Source: Nostoc sp. CHAB 5836 (GTDB lineage Bacteria; Cyanobacteriota; Cyanobacteriia; Cyanobacteriales; Nostocaceae). From it: a DNA stretch of 51,625 nucleotides. The stretch is taken from the NCBI RefSeq assembly GCF_020829445.1, contig NZ_JAIVFV010000033.1:1-51625 (forward strand), given 5' to 3'. A program made the translations under genes and the position numbers. The notes beneath the pieces were generated by a model. The model saw nothing but the letters and a program-made list of their open reading frames with translations. It was not told the origin of the DNA and did not search any database. Below are positions 46,496 through 51,625 of the stretch, one piece after another (within the stretch, counting starts at the first letter, position 1; every line of letters starts with the position of its first letter).

Positions 46496-46689
46496 TAGGA
46501 ATCATATTTGATTTCTGAAAAAATCTAAATATTTGTAGGGTGTGTTAGGCGTAAGCCGTAACGCACCAAAAGCTTGAGATGGTGGGTGCGTTACGCTTCG
46601 CTAACACACCGCCAGTTCGCTCAAGTCGGGAAACCCGCCCAAACGACTGGCTCCCCTACGTATATTTCAAAAATCAAATACTAGTACTA
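46496..46689. repeat. MITE family 4 copy with TA duplication
   Basis: Starts TAGGAATCATATTTGATTTC and ends AAATCAAATACTAGTACTA, flanked by TA on both sides (46494-46495, 46690-46691). The core is the GTAGGGTGTGTTAGGCGTAA type, with an extra CGACTGGCTCCCCTACG segment. Confidence 0.75.
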
Positions 46690-46765
46690 TATCAGGTGAA
46701 GATGTGTTAACCGGATTTGTATTAGATTTAGACCCAATTTTTGCATAAAATCTAATACCAATTTC

Positions 46766-46914
46766 AGAGGATGTTTGAAAAGTATTAGGCGAATATAATT
46801 CGCTACTACACTAGCGTTGTCCACCAAGGTGGACTAACGAAAAATTAAGGTTTTGTTTGTGTAGCCGCACCTGTGCCAGGGCTAGTAATAAATTAGACTT
46901 TTCAAACATCCTCT
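46766..46914. repeat. MITE with 18-bp perfect ends (AGAGGATGTTTGAAAAGT)
   Basis: 149 bp bounded by AGAGGATGTTTGAAAAGT and ACTTTTCAAACATCCTCT. The interior has a hairpin GTCCACC-AAGGTGGAC. It is the only copy in the window. Confidence 0.75.
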
Positions 46915-46967
46915 AAGATACCCTCAACCAACGGCAACAATGCGGTGGTTTCAAGTAACCTGAATGA

Positions 46968-48320
46968 TCAGAAGATTGTCAATCTGTATTTACCGCGATC
47001 CTGTGGATTTTTGGAAGTAACAACTATATAGTAAGTATCATCTTCAGGCAACCTAGCTCTGTCAATTAAAGCACTGTAAACCCCATCCTTGTCTTTGTGT
47101 TGATCTATAGCGATCGTCTGTCCTTGAGAATTTAGTAAAGCTACGTAAGGAGAAAATTCTTCATCAACACTATCTACACGAATACTTATAAGCTGATTTT
47201 TTTTCCCTTGAAAATTAGAAACATTGTAAGCGCCTCCATTTTGTTTCAGGGTTGAGCTTTTGGCAGTTAGTTGACCTGCTTCATCTAAAGTATAGCTAGC
47301 TCTGTCATTCCTGAGAGCCAAACTATAGCGACCTGTATCTCCAGGATCTTGGCTAGTAACTGCAATTTTGTAAGTGCCGTTGACAGGTAGTCGCGCAAAA
47401 ATGAATGCATCATCACCACCACTGCTTTTATCCAAAGCGCTTTTTTTGACGATAATATTATTATCAGGATCGTGCAAAAACAACAAGGGTTTTAAACTCA
47501 AGTTATTTGATCTGCGTGTATCATTACTTCCAATCAGCCTAATTTGGACTAATTGATTTTCTCTACCTTCAAACTCATAGAAATGAAAATATCTACCTTG
47601 AGATTGAAAGTCACGCTTACTCAAAATACCCAATGTAACATCTACAAAGTTAACTTCTTTGAAAGTAGGTGTCACAGACGTAGAAACCTGTGAATTGTCG
47701 ATATTTTGGTTGCCACCTCTACCTGAATTATAATTCGAGTTGCGACCTCTCTCTGAATTTGAAGACACAGAGTTTGAGTTAGAATTTCTACGTCTAGATG
47801 GTCTAGAAGTAGAACCATCATTAGAATTATTGCTTGCTTGATTAGAATTTCTACGTCTAGATGGTCTAGAAGTAGAAACATCATTAGAATTATTGCTTGC
47901 TTGATTAGAATTTCTACGTCTAGATGGTCGAGAAGTAGAACCATCATTAGAATTATTACTTGCTTGATTAGAATTTCTACGTCTAGATGGTCGAGAAGTA
48001 GAACCATCATTGGAACTATTGCTTGCTTGATTAGAATTACTGACCTTAGAAGATATAGGAGTCTGTATTGGAGACTCAATAGATGTCTTCCGTCTTGGAG
48101 ATGCCGACGCTTGAGAAGCAGGAATTTGCTCAATTGCTTTTTTTACTGCTTCTGGTTGTCTTTCATCTGGTGATTTAGCAATTATGAAGCCCTGAGAATT
48201 TTGAGGTTTTACCAAAGCACTGATAGGCAGCACATTACTTGTGATCAACAAACTACTACTCAAGCAACAAATTAAAATGCGACTTAATTGACGACGAGAT
48301 TTGTTGTTTTCTACTAGCAT
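46968..48320 (-). CDS. Secreted protein with two PPC-type domains and a 21-residue tandem repeat
   Basis: A 450-residue exported protein. The N-terminus has a basic start and a hydrophobic signal (ILICCLSSSLLITSNVLPISA). Residues 95-178 are four near-identical 21-residue units (NSNQASNNSNDGSTSRPSRRR), a highly basic low-complexity stretch. Then come two beta-rich domains (about 214-330 and 335-450), each with the bacterial pre-peptidase C-terminal pattern: FYEFEGRENQLVQIRL, KIAVTSQDPGDTGRYSLAL, and again NFQGKKNQLISIRV, YIVVTSKNPQDRGKYRLTI. The ATG is preceded by AGGAG. There is no protease or other enzyme part. It may bind a surface partner; function unknown. Confidence 0.88.
   Translation of the reverse strand: MLVENNKSRRQLSRILICCLSSSLLITSNVLPISALVKPQNSQGFIIAKSPDERQPEAVKKAIEQIPASQASASPRRKTSIESPIQTPISSKVSNSNQASNSSNDGSTSRPSRRRNSNQASNNSNDGSTSRPSRRRNSNQASNNSNDVSTSRPSRRRNSNQASNNSNDGSTSRPSRRRNSNSNSVSSNSERGRNSNYNSGRGGNQNIDNSQVSTSVTPTFKEVNFVDVTLGILSKRDFQSQGRYFHFYEFEGRENQLVQIRLIGSNDTRRSNNLSLKPLLFLHDPDNNIIVKKSALDKSSGGDDAFIFARLPVNGTYKIAVTSQDPGDTGRYSLALRNDRASYTLDEAGQLTAKSSTLKQNGGAYNVSNFQGKKNQLISIRVDSVDEEFSPYVALLNSQGQTIAIDQHKDKDGVYSALIDRARLPEDDTYYIVVTSKNPQDRGKYRLTIF
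47787..48038. repeat. 63-bp minisatellite, four copies, in the PPC protein gene
   Basis: Four direct copies of 63 bp containing CTACGTCTAGATGG, differing at only a few positions (for example ASNSS/ASNNS and DGS/DVS). A partial fifth unit follows (NSNSNS). Confidence 0.9.
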
Positions 48321-48837
48321 AATTACGCTCCTAATTTTGCTGATGATTTTGTATTGAAAAGATAGGGGAATTTTAAGTCGAAAAATTTCTATTCCAATTT
48401 ATGCTACTAGCAAGCCAAGCTGTACTATAGGAATCGTATTCGATTTCTGAAAAAATCTCGGTAGTCATGTATGGTGCGTTAGCAGAGCGTAACGCATCAT
48501 TGCAAGCGTGTGGTGCGTTACTACGTGTATTTCAAAAAATCAAATACTAGTCCTATAGCAATATATCAATTTTGTAGGTATATACTGAGCTACAAGTTGG
48601 AATTGCTGCTTTTCGGATTTTTAGCGAAATATTTTTGTGAAACTGAGCCAGATTCTGCCGGACTACTAAATGAGAATGCAAACATAATGCATATCTTGAA
48701 TTGACGTCAAGGACACAAAGGAACAAGACAGAGAGTTTTTGCGTAAGTCCTACCATTGAAATAATCTTGTTGAAAAACGGGAAGACTATGGTTACTCCCT
48801 AATGGGGAAATTTCCATAAAAAGTCCTGAACAGCAAA
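48321..48837. other. Gap with a family 4 MITE and a family 1 half element
   Basis: Holds the family 4 copy (48428-48555) and a lone family 1 right end (about 48711-48752, ending TTTTTGCGTAAGTCCTA). A 64-codon frame at 48510-48704 has no recognisable content. Confidence 0.6.
48428..48555. repeat. MITE family 4 copy with TA duplication
   Basis: Starts TAGGAATCGTATTCGATTTC and ends AAAATCAAATACTAGTCCTA, with TA at 48426-48427 and 48556-48557. The core is the ATGGTGCGTTAGCAGAGCGT type. Confidence 0.8.
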
Positions 48838-49449
48838 ATGCTCAAAAAATCTCTGCTTAACTTTTTAAGTTTGCCTGTTTCTCTAGTGTCCTGGCTTTGC
48901 GTAGGAATGCTTTTTGATTCCCAAGCTAATGCTTTACCAGGGCAAACTACAGAGGAAGTAGGCACATGGATTAAAGCACATCCAACACTCCGCCCCAGGA
49001 ATGGGGAGCAATTATTTGTGCAAAAGACTGATACAGCTGCCCAAAGATTTACTTTTCAAGCTTCGGTATTGCCTCCCGGTAGAGTAGAGTTTTCCAAAGA
49101 CCGAGGCAGAATTCGGACTGAGCGCATTGCGATGTATGACGCTATTAACGGCATGACATTTGCGCGTCTCCAGGAATCCTTACGGGTGATTTATGGCTTG
49201 GAGATTTATCAAGACTACGATCGCGCCCAAGTCGTATACCAGTATCCCAACCAAAAGGTAGTTAATTCGGCGCGTCTTGCCAAAACTCCGATTCGGGAAG
49301 CCTTAAAGGGAGAATTACGAGTAGGCGATCGCTATGCCTATTGGGTGGAAATTGCTCAACCCAATACTGGTAAAGCTTTTACCGGTCAAATGACGATTTT
49401 GCTCAAAACTGACCTAGACAAGTTAGAAAGTGAACTGCAAATTCGTTAA
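48838..49449 (+). CDS. Exported hypothetical protein
   Basis: A 203-residue protein I cannot assign to a named family. It has a signal peptide (KKSLLNFLSLPVSLVSWLCVGMLF, cut near AQANA-L), a central region with PPGRVEFSKDRGRIRTERI and YQDYDRAQVVYQYPN, and the C-terminal VGDRYAYWVEIAQPNTGKAF. No Cys pair remains after processing and no transmembrane helix follows, so it is probably periplasmic or secreted. The start is an ATG with only a weak upstream site. It stands alone. Confidence 0.85.
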   Translation: MLKKSLLNFLSLPVSLVSWLCVGMLFDSQANALPGQTTEEVGTWIKAHPTLRPRNGEQLFVQKTDTAAQRFTFQASVLPPGRVEFSKDRGRIRTERIAMYDAINGMTFARLQESLRVIYGLEIYQDYDRAQVVYQYPNQKVVNSARLAKTPIREALKGELRVGDRYAYWVEIAQPNTGKAFTGQMTILLKTDLDKLESELQIR

Positions 49450-49472
49450 TGGGCATGGGACATGAGGCATTA

Positions 49473-49534
49473 AGGGACTTCCAATTTAAAAAATACCCCA
49501 CAAAATTGAATAATTTATTTATTGGAAGTCCCTA
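49473..49534. repeat. About 60-bp MITE (AGGGACTTCCAAT type)
   Basis: AGGGACTTCCAAT and ATTGGAAGTCCCT form a 13-bp perfect inverted repeat around an AT-rich centre. It is the better copy of the element at 31993-32052, and TA/AA flanks are seen. Confidence 0.75.
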
Positions 49535-49628
49535 ATCATTCTCTCCTACTTCCTCATCCCCCAGTTGGTGAGCGAAGTCGAACCACATCCCCCTCATCTT
49601 CTCGTTTAAAAATGACTGAATCGGTGTT

Positions 49629-49997
49629 CTACAACTTCCCCAATCCTACAGGAGCTAAGATTTGCCATGTACCTGAAAAGATACTTTCAGATGCTAAGGA
49701 AATTCGTAGCAAATCTTCTTTCAGTAGTGGCGGCCAATCAACGCCGGCTTTCCGCCCTGCGCCAAATAGCTGTTGAGCCTTAATACTTAACTGATAAAGG
49801 GCTAAAGCTAGTTCTCGGTCTAGGCTCTTTGCATCTTTGAGAGCTTCAAACACCACTTTTAATGCTAATAAAATCGAAGTGATCTGACCGGGTACCGGCG
49901 GTTTCCCCTGTTTCATACGCGTTAACAGCGCATCTGGGTTTTCCTCGGTTGTGATTGTCTGATCTATGAGGAGTTTCCGAGCTGTTTCGTAATTCAT
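49629..49997 (-). CDS. Conserved cyanobacterial hypothetical protein
   Basis: A 122-residue soluble, mostly helical protein. MNYETARKLLIDQ, then ENPDALLTRMKQGKPPVPGQ and ALKVVFEALKDAKSLDRELALALY look strongly conserved and I recall similar proteins across cyanobacteria, sometimes labelled dethiobiotin synthetase. I see no P-loop or other enzyme motif to support that label. The ATG start at 49997 gives the conserved N-terminus. It is convergent with the exported protein gene upstream and monocistronic. Confidence 0.85.
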   Translation of the reverse strand: MNYETARKLLIDQTITTEENPDALLTRMKQGKPPVPGQITSILLALKVVFEALKDAKSLDRELALALYQLSIKAQQLFGAGRKAGVDWPPLLKEDLLRISLASESIFSGTWQILAPVGLGKL

Positions 49998-50154
49998 GTA
50001 GTCAGTTTAGCGTAGATTCTCCTTCAGCAGGAACACTTAATTAAAAAGTCATAGAACTGACTTCTGGTTATTTATAGCAATCTCATTTAATTTGTGAAAA
50101 AATAGGCGTGGGAAAAATAATGGGGAATTTGTGATGCTCTAGGTTAACCAGATA

Positions 50155-50256
50155 TAGGAATCCGATTTGATTAGTGAATCACTCGTAGAGAAAGAGAACA
50201 GGAAAAAGCAATGAAGGCGTACTGAGTTTTTTTCACGCAATCAAGTAGGAGTCCTA
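50155..50256. repeat. MITE family 4 copy, short form, with TA duplication
   Basis: Starts TAGGAATCCGATTTGATTAG and ends CAATCAAGTAGGAGTCCTA, with TA on both sides (50153-50154, 50257-50258). It lacks the GTGCGTTAGCG core and has about 50 unrelated bases instead. Confidence 0.65.
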
Positions 50257-50310
50257 TAGACTGAATAGAATATCTTTGAAAAATATGCACTGCTTGGAAT
50301 CAGAAGGAAA

Positions 50311-50547
50311 ATGATCTCACCAAATTTACTAGAAATTGAGCGCTCCGTCCTTGCCTTGTCTATGGAAGAACAACTCTGGCTGTTAGAAAGTATTGCACGA
50401 CAAATCCGAGAAAGGGAGTATGTAAAAGATAAATTGGCTGATGCCAACAATTCAGAAGAACAAATGGAAGTAATGGTTAGGGAGCCAAAGATTTCAAGAG
50501 GAATTGCTGTTATGACTGATGAATTTGCAATTTCTGAAATACTCTGA
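50311..50547 (+). CDS. Antitoxin-like small protein
   Basis: A 78-residue acidic protein. The first 40 residues (LLEIERSVLALSMEEQLWLL, then ESIARQIRER) follow the helix pattern of small cyanobacterial antitoxin-type proteins. The C-terminal half is not recognisable. AGAAGGAAA directly before the ATG is a good ribosome-binding site. A second, shorter frame with a similar N-terminus follows after 15 bp. No toxin partner (RelE, PIN or similar) is next to it, so the assignment is tentative. Confidence 0.55.
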   Translation: MISPNLLEIERSVLALSMEEQLWLLESIARQIREREYVKDKLADANNSEEQMEVMVREPKISRGIAVMTDEFAISEIL

Positions 50548-50562
50548 CATTTAGGAGTAAAA

Positions 50563-50655
50563 ATGATGAGCTTGCCAGACTTACAAAGTAAAATATACAA
50601 GTTATCGGTGAGCGATCGCCTAACTGCTTTCTGCCAATCATCGCCCAAAAAATAG
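50563..50655 (+). CDS. Truncated antitoxin-like ORF
   Basis: A 30-codon frame, MMSLPDLQSKIYKLSVSDRL and ten more residues, follows the previous gene by 15 bp and has AGGAG seven bases before its ATG. The start matches that of small antitoxin-type proteins (LQ-x-I-x-L-x-V-DRL), but the frame ends too early, just after a HIP1 octamer. It is probably the remnant of a longer gene. Confidence 0.4.
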   Translation: MMSLPDLQSKIYKLSVSDRLTAFCQSSPKK

Positions 50656-51316
<661 letters not shown>

Positions 51317-51323
51317 AAAGCTC

Positions 51324-51469
51324 GTGCCGAGTTACCGTTAGCCCTTGGCGTCTCACCTTCTCCCTGAGTGCTGAGTACTGAGATAAAAAAAGTAAATCAA
51401 AAAAACAATTTTTTGATTCTTCACTCAGAATGGGCTAAACGCCCCGCTACCGCTAACGGAACTCGGCAC
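51324..51469. repeat. Long inverted repeat after psaC
   Basis: GTGCCGAGTTACCGTTAGC (51324-51342) pairs with GCTAACGGAACTCGGCAC (51452-51469), with one bulged base. The right arm is followed by TAAAAATTTTT. It could be the psaC terminator with a large loop or a mobile repeat. The rest, to 51625, shows no gene. Confidence 0.6.
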
Positions 51470-51625
51470 TAAAAATTTTTAACTAAGTTTGGGGGTTAAT
51501 AGTTCCAAATCGCATAGTCAAATATAGTCAGACTTATGCAACGTCGGCTTTAAGCAACCCTACTTTCAGCATGGACACGCTTGAATAGTGGAGTTATCCG
51601 CCTTGGATGTACTACCAGACATCCC

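Larger units (their letters stand above)
46417..46967. other. Gap made of two MITEs
   Basis: A family 4 element (46496-46689), a hairpin ATTAGATTT/AAATCTAAT (46721-46756) and an element with 18-bp perfect ends (46766-46914) take up nearly all of it. No gene is seen. Confidence 0.65.

Noticed and set aside
47838..48173. Plus-strand frame with repeated RISTSRWSRSR
   Set aside because: It is the reverse of the 63-bp minisatellite in the PPC protein gene.

Overview
The window is chromosomal DNA of a filamentous, Nostoc-type cyanobacterium. The photosystem genes psbZ, psbM, psbK and psaC, the phycobilisome-degradation gene nblA, very frequent GCGATCGC (HIP1) octamers, heptameric short tandem repeats, many small inverted-repeat elements and a large set of eukaryote-type Ser/Thr kinases all point the same way. 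The species cannot be named from the sequence alone.

Layout. 1-5.2 kb: kdpB, a possible kdpG-like small ORF, kdpC and a short sensor-like kdpD (potassium uptake); kdpA is not in the window. 5.2-8.2 kb: a minus-strand pair, carotenoid oxygenase and a BT1-family transporter. 8.9-12.8 kb: a PEP-CTERM surface protein, anmK and a family 2 glycosyltransferase. 13.8-22.9 kb: a Ser/Thr kinase, nblA, a PP2C phosphatase, an ABC1/UbiB-type kinase, a DUF6825-like protein, an ABC-F ATPase and a broken kinase gene. 23.4-27.5 kb: two Uma2-family proteins and a DHH/CBS/tRNA-nucleotidyltransferase fusion. 27.8-35.4 kb: psbZ, ribH, tRNA-Gly(GCC), a zinc-ribbon-like membrane protein next to a ProA paralogue that lacks the catalytic cysteine, phoD and a tandem universal stress protein. 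35.4-40.7 kb: psbM, a [2Fe-2S] ferredoxin, psbK, tgt, a NifU-like protein and a GH57 enzyme. 41.2-46.4 kb: a Ser/Thr kinase whose 3' end touches an IS200/IS605-type TnpB element, and a kinase-WD40 fusion. 46.9-51.3 kb: a PPC-domain secreted protein, small secreted and hypothetical proteins, two antitoxin-like small ORFs and psaC.

The genes fall into three themes: photosynthesis and its turnover (psbZ, psbM, psbK, psaC, nblA, carotenoid cleavage), phosphorylation signalling (three intact kinases, one broken kinase, a PP2C phosphatase), and nutrient or stress physiology (kdp, phoD, universal stress protein). Most genes stand alone or in pairs.

The most unusual content lies between the genes. 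At least seven families of short inverted-repeat elements can be told apart by eye. Several are nested, and some have visible target-site duplications: TA for one family and 10 bp for another. In two places an element end supplies a gene's stop codon, and short repeats sit in frame inside kdpD and two WD40 blades. A deleted TnpB element between psbK and tgt keeps both end hairpins and what looks like an omegaRNA. All functional statements rest on motif recognition by eye; no database search was possible.
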